DNA of 64,000 nt from Ecdyonurus torrentis (lineage: Eukaryota; Arthropoda; Insecta; Ephemeroptera; Heptageniidae). Below the pieces are notes generated by a model. The model was not told where the DNA came from, ran no database searches, and saw nothing but the letters and a program-made list of their open reading frames with translations. Numbering within the stretch: the stretch's first letter is position 1; each line of letters opens with the position of its first letter. Location: the NCBI GenBank assembly GCA_949318235.1, contig OX439130.1, positions 44,663,521 to 44,727,520 of the forward strand, in the 5' to 3' direction. Below, piece after piece: positions 33,361-48,000 of this stretch. The position numbers were made by a program, and so were the translations under genes.

Positions 33361-35458
33361 TAATTTTTTCTATGCTCTGTGAGAAACAAAACACTATAAT
33401 AATCACAAAAGTTGTATAAAGTCAAACGCTTTTTAACTTTTTTAACGCATTTTTTTTTTATTGCTTCCGGATAAAATGAATCGAAGATATTTAGATCTTA
33501 TCAAAAATTGAACCATTTTTTTATTTTTGGTAAAAGTAAAACTTCTATAAATTCTTTACTCGTTATCCGACCTCAAATTTTTTTAAACTTTCAGTAATTT
33601 ATTTTTCTTTTTAATTCTGATTTACGATCTTATAATTTTAAAAGATATTTTTATAAAGAGAAAAATTTCATATTGGGATATTTATTATCTACCAAATTTG
33701 ATTGATTGATCGTCTAATATCAAACTGTGTTTATTAATAGAAAGCATTTTCTTTTTTTCTTCTAATAGTGCAGATGATATATTTTCTTATAAATGATCAT
33801 TTAATTCTTTAATAGCATGCAGTTTAGCAGTAATAGATTTCTCACTTTGACCTCTGAAAGCTTTATTTTAATGGTGTTTTAATATGGCAATAAAATATTA
33901 GAATTTGGGAGCATATTATTTTTGACTCTTTAAGTATTATTTTTAGAGAAAAAGTGAAAATTTGAAGAAAAACCAAAAAACAAACTTTCTTTGCATTTTT
34001 ACATCTTATTCTTAATTGAAAATAAATTAAAAATTTTCAGAAAAATCTACTTAAAGAAAGTTGAAGATTTTATTCTCTCACTTTTTTTTTTATTAGTATT
34101 TTCAATTATTATACTTAAATGAAAAAAAAAATCAGTTTTTAAATTTGTTTTTTTGAAAAAGAGGAATTTTTACTTTCTTTCACAGAAAAATTAACATAAA
34201 AATATCAATCAGAATTTTAGGATATTCTTTATTGTAATTATTATTATTATTTTGTTTTTTAATTTCCCGCATTATGTTTCACGTTTTTAATTTAAAGTTA
34301 GGTAACTGCAAAACAAATGTCAGTTTAACGGAGAATTGCTATAAATTTCCCTTAACCTTTTCCTTATTTCATTGTAATTAAATTTATATTGTATATGAAA
34401 CTAACGACAAGTTTAAATTACAACATAACAAAAACAATAATAATAATCGAAATGACAATGTAAAAGAACGGAGTATACATAAACAATCACGAACTGTCTC
34501 AAAATTAAGCTTGGATAAGTAATACTCAATTGATGGGTTAATATATAATAATAATAAAAAAAAAATCACAAAATGATTTTTGCTGTAACAACATATTTTG
34601 TTGTGGGACGTCTACTAATGCTTTAAATAGAGTAACTTGCAGCGGGACTTTCTTTCAAAAGGTAAATTAGCTGTCAACATAATTGAGACAATACAATTAA
34701 CTTTTCAGTGTCTCCTTTATAAATGTGCAGAATGAATATAATTGCATCCTTTCTTATCACTCTTGTAGTGGTATGCATTTAATGATTGGCTTATATCATT
34801 ATATTAATAATAGTTTTCATTTTGACTATATTTATTGTTTCTATAATAGTCTCGATCTACATAACAAAGCAGTGATCTAAGGTTCCACATTTTTTATATG
34901 ATTGTATGATGGAAAAAAAAAAAAAAAAAGAAAAAAAAAAAAAGAAAAAGAAAAAGAAAGAAAAAGAACTTTGAATTTGAATCGTTAAATTTGATGTTCT
35001 AGTTTATGTATAAAAAATCACGATGTCACGTTGTCATCATCGTAGTTCAAAGTTCAAATGTGACATCATTATGTCATTCAAAAGACTATAATGTATAACG
35101 AAGTCAGCTATATGTATATAAAATTTATATTCAGTAATTATATATTCATAAAGTAAGTGTTTTTAAAATTACTCAGCACAAAACTCACCTTGCTACATTC
35201 CATGTACAGAGACCTTGCAGTCAGTATTTTCATGATTGAATATTATTGGCTGGCTATGTGGTGAATGAGCTATTCTTATTATGAGGTAAGTAAATTTACA
35301 TTGAAATTGTATGTTATTTTATACTCTCTCTCTCTCTCTCTCTCCTTTTCTATCAAAGTTTTGTACTTAGCTTTTTTTAGTGGAGAAAATAATATTTTTT
35401 ATTTTATATTGATAAGTTGAAGCATGGATATATAAACAGGATAGGAAGCTATTGTTGA

Positions 35459-35650
35459 AAAAACGATCCCTTAATGATGTAATTCAAATTTTCGCCGCAA
35501 AAATGCAAGAATACAAAATTACGTATAAAAGTGGCGCTGTAGTCTGCGTGTGAATTTTAAAATTCACACGCAGACTACAGCGCCACTTAAATTTTACATG
35601 TTGATTGTTGCGGTGAAAATTGGAAGTACATCAACAAGGGTTCGTTTTTA
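35459..35650. mobile_element. Foldback element with perfect 60-bp palindrome
   Basis: 35529-35588 is a perfect spacerless palindrome centred at 35558/35559; each 30-bp half reads AAGTGGCGCTGTAGTCTGCG and onward. Outside it, arms continue imperfectly to about 35459 and 35650: TTTTCGCCGC against GCGGTGAAAA, and GATGTAATT against AAGTACATC. About 190 bp, non-coding. Confidence 0.8.
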
Positions 35651-38600
35651 GTATAGGGCAATAACACAGGAGCTCACGACCCTGAGTTGAAGCCAATAGT
35701 TTTGTAATGTTTGTTTGTTTTGGCAGTACAAGGATAAAAAGTTTTAGCAAAATTATTGTACTATAGCTCAATTTCTGCAATATTTATTTATTTATAATAA
35801 ACATAATAATTTATGCTATATTTTATTTTATAATTATACTGCACATCAATACTTTTGTACTTCACACAGCATAATTATTTATTTATTCCACAAAAACAAC
35901 ATTTATGCTAGTTTTCCTTGTAAGAAAAAAAAATGTAAAATTGATAAATATTTATAAAAATTTTCAAATTTGAACATGGAAATCAAAACAATAACATAAA
36001 CAAATTTAAATTGGACGTAAATAATAATGGTCATGTAATGACCGATCGTACTCCTTATATGTGAAATAAAATGTACACAACACACTGTACGGTATGTAAG
36101 GTGTGTGGCTATTAAAATACGGTCTTGCTTATTGTAAAGTAATACACGGTAAAAAAAAAAAAAAGCATACTGAGAAAGAAGTGACTTTGACGGTGCATTA
36201 CGATGAAATAATAGACACTATTTTAACTGTAGCACACCTTTTATTGCAGACAATTTTATATACAATTTAAATTATGTAATAAAAATAATAATTAACAATG
36301 AAATAGAATAAAAAAAAATTATGAAATAATGTTTTTGTCCGTGTATATATTATTGTGCTCATTTGTATGAGTTGCATCATTGTTAACTAACAATACTTTG
36401 GTTAAGACGTGGTAAAGACGACTTATTGTTAAATATGTATATAAATCTATTATGCATGTTTTTGTTATTCTCGCCCCCACTTTTTGAGGCCCTTCACTTT
36501 TTCATATATAAAATATTTTATTTTCACACGTTGAATAGACGACCTCGAGATAACCGCTCCCTTTTTACTAATTTTTCTTTTTGAAATACATAATTGAACT
36601 TGAACCATTTTTAACTGTACTCTTATCAATTTTTTTTTTTTTTTTTTTATTGATAACAACTTTGGCTGCACTTTTGCTTCCTCATTTTTTTGTTACAAAA
36701 CTATAACTTAAATTTGTCCCTGAATTTTGTTGCGGAAGTTATGTATATAAAAGAATTGCGTTTTTATTTGAAAATTTTTTGTAACTTCTGATAAGTTTTT
36801 ATAGTGATTGCAAGAATCAATTAAATTATTATAAAACTATACAGCTGCAACATTCCCTTATTTATTAATTATTAGGTATTTTATTATTTGTTAATTATAA
36901 ATATATGCGTATAGTATCTATTTAATTATTTTTGAACTGTGAAGTTTTTGTATCACATCGTAAAATGCTGTATGTGAAAAGTTTTAATATTTCAAGTATA
37001 CAATAAGGTTGCATGTTGAAGAATGTAAGAAATTTATTAAATAGGATTTATTTAAAATCACTTGCATAAAGTTTGATTCAATGAATCTCAATCTTAGGAT
37101 TAAATGCATACAAGTTAAATTATTTAGTTTGCAGTGAATAATTTACTAACTAAGTTATATAGCATAAATAATATAAAATGAAGAAAAAAATAACATTGTG
37201 TGATAATTGGTATATAGTAATTATACAGATTGGACAGAAAATTTAAAATATGGACAGATTAAGAAAATTTAAGGAATGGGAGATAGTATACTAAGCTCAC
37301 ACTATCTCTCTTCTCCCCAATTTTTTCCTATAGAGTATTTTTTTTTTATTAACAAATATTTTTAATTTTAGGTTTTATTTTAAAATATTATGTTGTTTCA
37401 TAATTGTTATAAATACCATGTTACATTAGTTATTGTTCAATATAGCATATATAAATCATGCTGTCATGAATAAGTGTTACTTAAGCTTCAAATAATTAAT
37501 GTACGTACGTTTTCGTTTTGTCCGTGCGTATAAGTATATAGAAAGAAACCAAAAGCTATATAATAAATATATATCTGTAAAAATATCAGTATTTACATTT
37601 TCACAATTTATTTATACATTAACTATAACATTATTACATATTGGATAAATATTTATTTCATCAGTCATTGAATGAACTATTTATTTAGCATAATATAGTA
37701 AAAATCAGCGCAGCCAAAGACATGCACTCATATCCTGAATCCTGATGAAGTTGCTCGCACGCAATCGAAGAAAGTGACGTTACAGTGATTAATAATCAAA
37801 GTTACAAAATATAAGATTTAACCTCAGAACTACGTACTGTGCTTACGTATGACATGAGACGTGTTCTAAATATCAAAATGACGATTGATCACACCAGCAA
37901 TAATTTCTAAAGTACACACCTCATGCGTTCTTCTATTGTGCAATACAAACAAGTGTCAATAAGATGAAGTGACAATTTAATTGATTAACACACTTTTTTT
38001 TCTTCTTTGTAATCGGATTTATTTAAGTCACGTGGCATAAGTTGAAGTTTTAATTAAATAATTAATAAAAATTAACAACGATTATATACTTACTACACTG
38101 CTTAGTACTTGTTGCATGTACTGTAATAATAATGCAAATATTGTTTTATCTTTTAAAGTTTCTGTAACATGGTGTAAATATATTCATCAGTTTATATATA
38201 TTTTTTTCCAACAAGAAATCATTTGACTTTGATACATTTTACATTTAAACGTAAGTCAGAAAAATATTTTCTTTCATATCATTCATTTTTGCGTGTATTT
38301 GACATGACCAATATTTGGATGTAACTTTTATAATTACTAGAGTATTAATTGGCAATATTTTTTTTATTTACTCTGTATATATGTCATTATTTTTATACAA
38401 ACAATGATTTAGAAAACTTATAGTTAAATAGCAACTTTTTTCCATGGAGTTATTTAGAGTTGTAAATAATCTTTCTAACAAATTGTAAAATGCAAGGAAG
38501 ATGCTTTACAATACTTTTCTACTTTTTTTTATTATTATATATTGTTCTATTTATTTAATTGCCTTGAAAATGTTATTCAAATCATCATATCGTAACATCG

Positions 38601-41600
38601 TGTTTCTTTTAAAAATTTGATATGATACCTTTTCCAATAATATTGATTGTTACATATTAGAATTAATTCATTTATTTAAAAAATGCCAAACCGTAAAGTA
38701 AAATAATTGCAATTCAATTAACACCTTTCATAAATTAAATTCATTAAACTTTATAAAAGATAATTTCATTTCCTTTCTCCCACAATTTATCAAAACATTT
38801 ATAACAAAATATAATAGAGAGATAAAAATGTAATAAGGGAAAATAAGGTATTTCTATAGATAGGTAATCCAAAGAGAATATCGTTATTCAATTTTCTGTT
38901 GCCTTTAATTTTATTTTATCCTGGAAGTTATATTTTGTTGCCCATTTGATCAATGTAATTTTGACCCGCAATACACGTCTCCAGCTGACCAGTACTTTTC
39001 AGCGGGAATCCTCTCTGTATTACATATGTTATCTACTTACATTAAGGGAAAAAGGTAATCAGCTGGTTTTCAAGCTTCAATGAATCAGTAAAATAATAAT
39101 AATGATAATACAGGATGAATCACTTTTGATGCAGAGGGCAACAAACGAGATTGAAAAAATCAAGTTTTGTTTTTTTATCCAATAAAAAAATTCACTGCAT
39201 GGCGCGTATGGGGAGTAAAAAAAAAGTTTGCTTACCTCTATACACATTCACGTACTACAGAATATCGTGAATCATTGGTCACAAAATGAGTCACTGAACG
39301 CCTGCAGCGAAATTTTGCTTCACCTGTTTTCATCATTATATACGTAATAAAATAATTATGCATACGCTGTGTCTTATATTAAGTGGATTTGAAACGAGAA
39401 ATAGCACAACTTTTGCTATATAGACTCTCAGTCGACTTCAATAATTAAGCTTGTTTGCGAAAAAAATACAAGTTTAGAAACTTTGAATCATCAGGTATAT
39501 AATGTTATTATATAGAAATGTGATATTTTCTCATTTTACTGTTTTTATTGAAATACTATTGCCTAATCATGCCTAGAGATATACGGTAATAATATTTTTA
39601 TGTATACTGAATTCAAAAGGATATGAGTTATACATTTAATATGAAATATAAATAAGAAAAGGAAAAGTAACTGTTCTTAGAAAGAAATTGATGTGGTGAA
39701 TTTAACTTAGAATCATTTTAGCTGCATCGTTTGTTCGTGTTATATTAATTTTTCTCTTATATAATAAATTTAGAAGTCTCAGTTATTTGCTTTCTGTATA
39801 CAAGTCTTCTTGATTTTATATTTTACGATTATTTAGGTGTATATTTTAATATTTTTTCTCAGAAGAATAGCATGGCAAATTTCAAACACAAGTTCTTGGA
39901 TGGTAAGTTATCATGTGTAGTACCCATAGCAAACATAATTATATAGTTCTGAATTGCCAAGTTCTTTTATGATATTTCCAAATACAGTATATTAATTTTT
40001 TATATACATTTAATACATTAAGGGTGTTACTAACACTTGGCATAATATGCATTTTTCAAACAAAATGTACACATGCACTTTTCGAATGACAGACGATTGC
40101 ATTTTATTATTATCTATTTACATTTTGGATTTACACGCATGTACCGCAAGGAAATTAATAACCTGCAATTTTAGTGATGCTTTTCAGTCTATAGTTGTTC
40201 AGGTTTTTCATTTCCTTGCGTTACAGTACTGTACTTTGCTTCTATTTTACTAACACATGGAAACATGTAATATGTATATACAGTACATTGCAATTGCATG
40301 TATACTTAACACTCTATTTTGTGTGTATTTTGCAATAAGTTAGTTTTATTTAATTGTTACTGTTAATTAATTATGCTACAACTGTGTACGACGAAATAAT
40401 TATTCCTTTCGTCAAAGAAAAATCAATCATATTATAATCATACAATTTACTTGCATACGTAATCTTGATACTGTTGAATGAAATGACGTGATTTTATTTA
40501 CTTAAAAAAACTCTCGTTAAAATCTCATAAATAATTCCATGTAGTCAAACATATACGTATAGAATAAAATGCAACGTCATTGCAGTTTATCATATTTGCA
40601 GAGTCGACCCGCGTGTAAACACCAAGCAGCGTAAGTTGAATTAAAATACTCTCCATATATGATATACACACGTTTATAAATCAATTATTATATACTAATG
40701 CTTTGTTATAAAATTACAATTAATTTTCTTTTAATAAAGCTATTACACAACAATCTTTTCATTGTTAAATATACAACAATTAATATCTTTTATTATAATA
40801 CTCTCGATTGAATTTCTAAATAAAAAAAAAAAAATATATATCAATTTGGTATGCTGTAGGTATACTAAAAAAATTAAACAATATTAAAATACTTTTATTA
40901 AAACTTTCAATTTACGTAAATTTTTGAACTTCACCCCGTGGCTTGTAAAAAAAAATCATGCAAAACCACTAACAATAGTAATTTTGGTAAAAGCGTTTAA
41001 AAAAAAAGGAAGAATTTTTATAAAATTGATATAAATTAATAGTACTTTCGAAATGAGTCATCATAATAATGACAATTAACCCTTTTTTATATATATATAT
41101 ATTTTTTATCATGTTTAAAAATTGAGAGCCAAGGTCCATGCCTACCGCCGGCATGGAGATGAGATATTGAACTACTTTTGTCTGTGTTTGTGATTGCTGG
41201 TCCACTTGGGTGCCCTGCACTGCCCGCTTGCAGTTTGATGATGCGTGAAATCGTTCCACCTGTTTCTTAATCGTAACAATAGAAATCTCTCTCACTGCAT
41301 GATGCTTGTAGCAATGATTTAATTCAAAATTTGGGAAGATTTACGTCAAAAATTTATATTTCTCTCTATATTTTTTAATCATTATCAAGATTTTTTTTAA
41401 TATCTCGCAACTTACAAACACTGTGTTAATTTTATAATTTCCAATTATATGTAAAATAAATGAGCCTGTTTTTGGTTGATTCAATTGTTTTAGTAGTTTA
41501 TATTAATTAATTTGTTTTTGTATTTTTCTATCTTGCTATCTGTAGAATTTTCACTTTTTTTTACGTATATATTTTATATTCCGTAGAAACGAGTAATAAA

Positions 41601-42639
41601 TAACTTTTAAAGAAATCAAAATTATTATTAAAAAAAGTTTGACATTGCCAAAATAAAAGTATTTACTTTCTAATCTATAACATATCTCCATATTTGTCAA
41701 CGTAATTTTAAGGAGTTTAGACATAAATAGTTTTAGAGTAAATTTATCATTTCTTTCTTCTCTTTTTATATACGAGGAAATTGGATTTTTCTATAATTAT
41801 TTTAACCAAAAAGTATCATTTTGAAGGCGCGTCTCTCTATAAATAAAAATATTTTCGTGTGTTTGTATTGTCCAAATTATAGTAATAGAGATTTGTATAT
41901 CCGCAGTTTGTAAAGAATGAAACACCTGAAAGGTCATGGTTTGTGACAGGGAGTCCTTGGAGAAGAGTAAAGAAATATTTGTTGCATGACAGACTCAGAG
42001 TATTATTGAAAACGTGAGTTCATCAGCGTAAGCGTGTGCTCATAAATTTGTAAATTCAATTTTTATTGAGCGTCATATTTATATATATGGCCATCGAATA
42101 GTTTATTTCTTTGTAAATAAATTTTTAATGAAGTTTCTCAAAATTATACTTCAAAGAAATCTAGGTAAATAATAGGTAAATGACATTAATATTTAAAATC
42201 ATAATTTTTATTCGTATATTGACTGATTTTTGTAATATTGTATGCAAAAGAATGGTATCAGTTTGCTTGCTTGTTATTGTATTACTGTGCTGCACATTTA
42301 CCATAGCCCTGAGTGCCCTGACTAAACATTGTATCGACTTGTTAAGTACAATGGAAACCTTACGGTCTAAATACACAGCCCGGCACTCGCCATAACAGCT
42401 AAGAGAAACTTTGGAAACAATATACAGCATAATATTGGCAGTAGTACAGTGAATATAGGGATATTTAAAAAATTATGAAACGAGAGCTTCTTCTATCAAC
42501 ACCGCACCTTTAGTTGGGTCATGTTTGATTAAACCTTTACGCATGATCGCTAAGGTAAAAAAATTAATAATAATACCCCTGATGTTATATTGATGACCCT
42601 GAAAAGACTCGGGGGCATCATATGTTCAAATATCTCGAG

Positions 42640-42904
42640 GCGTGACTCGTGAACCACCCGCTTTGCCCCCCCCCCCCCCTCCCCCCAATCTTTCCTCCTT
42701 ACTTCAGTTAGACAACAAAACGTTTCGTTTAGAAAGCCGCATAAGTTGTTCTTTCATCCGGCGGTATCTTGTGTATGAAGTGACGTCCAGTTTGTGTTTT
42801 ACTCACAAGTCAGACGGTCGTGCATTCAAATCAGTGAGAAATAGTGAAAATTTTGTCATGTTTTTGAACATCAAATTTATGTAAATTGTGGATTTTATTT
42901 CGTG
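42640..42904 (+). promoter_or_regulatory. Second candidate promoter and leader exon
   Basis: A GC-richer stretch after a poly-C run (42666-42679), with arthropod-type initiator TCAGTT at 42704 and a strong donor GTAAGT at 42905. An 80-codon frame here begins with a Pro run from the C tract and matches no family I know. Could be an alternative first exon of the same + strand gene as at 23.4-23.8 kb. Confidence 0.4.
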
Positions 42905-43970
42905 GTAAGTTAACTTTCAATTTTTATTTTACTAATAAATCACTTCATTTTGTAAGCCAACTAATATTTCAAATATAACTAGCAGTTTTATTTATATATT
43001 TTTAGATAAATAAACACGTGTAAAAATAATAGGCTTTTTATTTTTCTACTTTTTATTTATTTATTTATTTATTTATTTTTTTTTTTTGAAATATTAGGAA
43101 GGCGTGTTATTTGGCATCATTTTTTCTGACCCTGTGGAGAGCTATATATAAACATCTCAAAATTAACAAATTATAACGATTGTGATGGAATTTTACTATA
43201 AATCCGTTTTAACCATAACATCGTAATCAATTTTTGTAAAATATTCCGACCTTCCTGTGTATCAAATTAAATCGTTGAAAAAATATTGATAAGAATATCA
43301 ATAATTTCTCTCTTAAATTTTCAAGAACCTTGTGAACAAAATTTATGACATACGAGTGCTGAAATTTCTTCTGATACTGTACATTGAAAATACTCCTTAT
43401 TATGATCTATTGGTCATTGAATTTTTATATTCCTCTCATTGTTTTTTTTTTTTTTTTTTAAACATTAACACTGATTAATTTACAGTATTTTTTTATAGGA
43501 ACGTGGGAAAGAAATCATTGAATATGCATTTAATAAACTTTGACTTAAAAAATTGTATGCAGTCGAGTATTAAAAAAATACAATAACACAAGATAAAATG
43601 ACGTTATTTTCTTGTTCTGTACTTCCCATGAGCAATGAATTGTAACATTTATTTGTTATTATAATAAAGAAGTAATTACATTACCAATTGGTCATCTGCG
43701 GATTTTTTTTTTTTTTTTAATCGTAGTATAAGAAAAAAGTCATGTATATTTTGAATAAGAAACACGTTATCATGATATCTGCTTGGAACTTTTTCTCCAA
43801 CATGACGTAGATATGGAAATTATTCATATTTCATATACATGACGTTTTAATGAGCGCTTATATTGACTTTGAAATCACGCTTATGCATCTTCTCTCTTTA
43901 TTTGGTTTGTTAGTTGCTTTTTATAACATCTCTTTTCTCATGTAAGAATCGTGATTAAAAATCATATTAG

Positions 43971-44004
<34 letters not shown>

Positions 44005-45018
44005 CTTTTAATTTTATGAATAAAATATTTTCATGTTCTTTTTTGTATAGAAAGTTCTGTAAATTTTAATTTTTATGAGATAATAAGATAATTAAATTTA
44101 AAAAAATCTTTCATTTAAAATTTTGTCATGTTCAAAAAAAAAGTTTGGAATTGAATTTAAATTAAATTTTATGTCTGATCATGTTTTAAAAAGAAAATAC
44201 TTTTTGGCAAGCATTAAATTGTGCTTTTAGAATTTGATTAAGAATTGAAAATATACACAAAATTTTTCTCTCATAATAAGCGGTATTTTGTGTTTTTCAT
44301 ATAGCTTATCTAATTTTGGAAGTAATTTTAAACTTAAATCAAGCAAAAGCGTAACGCATGAAAAGAAAAAAAGAAAGAAAAAAACTTATTTCTGCGAAAT
44401 AATAAAGAATGTTTTTAAGAATTAGGTGTTCATAATTCAAATTAATTTTAAATAAACAGTGTTTAAATTGTGGCTACAATTTTCATGCCTATGTGTATGG
44501 TTATCTGGAAGAGTTAGACGTTGGAAAACATGATTTCCTTCGATCTGTTTTACTAAAATTTAGCTGCATATAAGTTTGTATTCTTTAAAAAAATATATAT
44601 AAAAAATAATAATAATAAAAAAAAAATAAGATTACATTGAACTTAAATTTTTAAATATACTTGCTTTGAAATTTGTAAAATAAAGTATTTTTATCTCAGA
44701 AAGCATTAAAGTAGACATATGGATTCAATTTAGTAATTAAAATGCAAAGATGTCTGACTGAAAATAGATTTTCTTTGACCGTCTTGATCTGTATAACTTC
44801 AAGTGAGGAAGAAATGTATGACTTATCGTGTTTAAAAAAAAAAAAAAAAAAAAAAAAAGAGTTCGTGACCTAACAGTATAACTTAAAAAATAGCAACTTG
44901 TGCAATTAGTATAATAATATTTTATTTCGCAAGATAAAGCACATTTTTAGTTCTACACATTTTCTCAATTGGCTTGTAAGAGGGAATAAAACAGACGGAA
45001 TTAATAATCATGAAATTG

Positions 45019-45050
<32 letters not shown>

Positions 45051-48000
45051 TTGTTTTTATACTTATAATTTTTCAGTCCATGTTATATAAAATAACAAAA
45101 TAATTGTTAATTTTTTGTTTGCAAAATTACGTTATTTCATGATTGCATACATATTGTGCATTCCTGATGCACATAATATTATATTGCATTGTAAGTAAAA
45201 GTGAAGCAATAACAACAACAAATATACATGAGCAATTTCTCGGTATTTTACCTCTGTTAGCTGCCAGAGTGTAGATGGGTAACTAGCTCACTTGGCTCAA
45301 TGACAGTTAGTATTCTTCACTCATGTTAAAAAAAAAAAAAAAAAAAACTCTCTGTCTCGTCTGGAGCCCCGCATTTTTACACGCCCGCACGTTTTCTCCC
45401 CTTGACAAAAATACAATAAGATTTGCCAACTCTTTTAAATTTCGATGTTTTAGGAATGTGAAATTAAACAATACGTACTATAAATTAAACAATCGTATTA
45501 TGTATTACTCCTACCAATAGTTGTTTTCGTCATACTTTTTACTCTTTACGTTTTACTCACACCATATGTACCCCCTTTTTCTCGGATAAACCACTGATAA
45601 CGGGATCCTATACTCTCGGGATCCACAGATAATAATACTAAACTTAAAAGAAAAATGTCAGGGATTTAATCGATATAACATTGAAGTTAATGGTGCGTTA
45701 AAATTTTATATTTATGTATACAGATAGGGATGAAATCATTATGTCTATGGATGAAATTATATTTAAAAAGTCCGTTGCTAAGGGTGTATTGAATAAAATT
45801 ATAAAAAAATGAATCAAAATAGCTTTTTTACATACTATTTACTTAGTCTTAAAATGTTATTTTCCAAGTATTATACTTATTATAGTGTGACAGAACTCTT
45901 AACAAAATGCGATGGATTAATTTGATGATAATTTAACGAAGAAAAATGTTCTTACTAAAACTAGCTACACCATTGTCTTAAACTGAAGAAAGTAACAACA
46001 ACAACAAAAGTTAATAACATACTCAAAACTTTAATTAATAGAACTTTTTAGAAAAATATATGGTTCTGCCATAATGAATGACTCTGAAATTAAAGTTCTT
46101 CTTGATTTGTTTGAGATAATATTAAAACAATTTCCCTTGCGTATGTTCTCATTTTTACAAGATAATTGCAATTATAAACTTACAATCACACACATATAGT
46201 AATAAAAGTCATGCGATCGATCGTCATAAAAAAAAAATCGCTTCAGTCATGCGTTTCTTAAATCAATAAATTCCATAATAAGAAATCTGCAAAGAAATAA
46301 TTCATAGTATGAAAAAAAAATTAACCGGATTCTCATACATAATCTCGTGACAAAATATTTTTAGTCTACTTCCTCAAATGAAAATAATAATTATGTGACA
46401 AATGTGTTACCTTATTTTATATGCTAAATTAGAAGGAAGAAAAAATCGGAACATATTATATTGTTGTAATGGTATTTCAAATGAGATCAGATGAAGATTA
46501 TACATTTGTTTCGCCTGGAAATATTATGGTCATTATTATTATTTTCTAATTTAAAATAAAAATGATGGTCAGTGTTTAGGGTGTGCTTGGACGTTTAGAG
46601 ACTTTCACTCAAAAATAATATGATATGTGGGCCAGTTGGGGGCGTGTCGAACACACACATACTGGGCATAATAAAGCAGATGCATTTCAGCCTCGAGTTA
46701 AGAGATGATACATACACGCATGATGAAAGTGTTTTTATTATCTTTGAATATCATAAAATGTTCCTTATCTCACAAGAGAAAAAAAAATGTTGTAAAAATA
46801 ATGTTGTTATATTTTTTTAAGAACAAAAAAAAAAAAAAAAAAAAAAAAACGAAGGAAAAAAAAACTTTCATCTTTTATAAGAATAATAAAACTTTTGATT
46901 TCAAAAAAATTCCAATGCCAAGTAATGTTCTTCAGCAATCTAAATTGACAATTAATAGCTTCATTTCAACGGAAGTAGCTTTCAAATCTTAGTAATAATA
47001 AGTGATTCATCTAAATCAATAAAAGTATTGAAATATTAAAAAATACAGACAAAATCACGCATACAAATGAGAACACGATCGTGTCTTGTTGAAATAAAAT
47101 ATGTTTAAACCATTCATCATGAATGTCTTTTATTTACACATTTTAAGAAATTGGTTAATTCACAGTTTTGTGTAAACAATTAATTATCACTTTCCCGCCA
47201 AAATAGTTAATTCCTGTTTCTATCAACAAGTTTCAGGTGTTCTAATGTGTTTAGCCTTGAATTTTGTTTTCTTCTTGTTGATATTGCGTGGACCAAAAGG
47301 TATACGATTGTTTTTTTATTAGACTTTGGGGCATGCGGTTCTTTTGAATGTTTTATGTAGATGAGATGGTGAAATTATCTCCGTTCCCTGTTCTTTTGAT
47401 AAATACAAAATTATTGCAGGTGGCTTTATATAATCTCTTTCCAGCTCAGACTGCTTGGCTCTGGTTTATATATATGTGGCGTGCATGAGGCTTATAATTA
47501 TTATTTATTATTAATATGTAGCATGGACCAAACTTTATAGCCGTATATAATTGCGACGCTTAATTTTGTAAAGTAATATTATTGGCAACTATATTTTTCC
47601 TTGTTCAATTATTTTTAATGTTACAATATTTCGCTATAGCTGGCTCTTCCACTTATTTATATATCAAAGACACCATATTGTATAGGCAACAAATACACTG
47701 GATAGCATAGAAAGAGCTATATAGTCACACGGTAAAAAATGTAAATTTAACATTTTATGTTGTACAGTACAGAACATAATATGAATGCACTTCTACGCAG
47801 AATAATAATTTAATGTTGGGTTTTTATTTCAAGCATTACTATATAGAAACAGTGGGACTTTTCAGCTTTATTTTTTGTGCATTTATTGCAGTACGTAACA
47901 TTGCTGTACAGCCTATAGTTTAGCCAACATATTAAATTCTTCAGTCTTTACGTTACTTGTGTTTTTATGTAATTAAAAATACTTCTGTCCGAGTCTAACT

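Larger units (their letters stand above)
23778..42639. other. Gene-free AT-rich stretch, possible long intron
   Basis: No exon with recognisable protein similarity. Besides the listed repeats it has GC-richer islands at about 28850-29040, 30230-30350, 31350-31560, 33240-33360 and 41130-41280, which may be regulatory or relic mobile DNA. Confidence 0.45.

Noticed and set aside
37725..37790. CCTGATGAAGTTGC...GCAATCGAAG resembling a second hammerhead
   Set aside because: The GAAA is displaced, the closing base pair of stem II is A/C and no matching stem I was found; at best a decayed relative.
40969..41295. Minus-strand 108-aa frame
   Set aside because: The first 65 residues come from a GC-richer patch and could be a relic exon, but there is no convincing splice context or known motif; the rest is AT-tract sequence.
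42180..42395. Hydrophobic 71-aa frame as a small membrane protein
   Set aside because: Hydrophobicity arises from AT-rich codons; no Kozak context, neighbours or family support.
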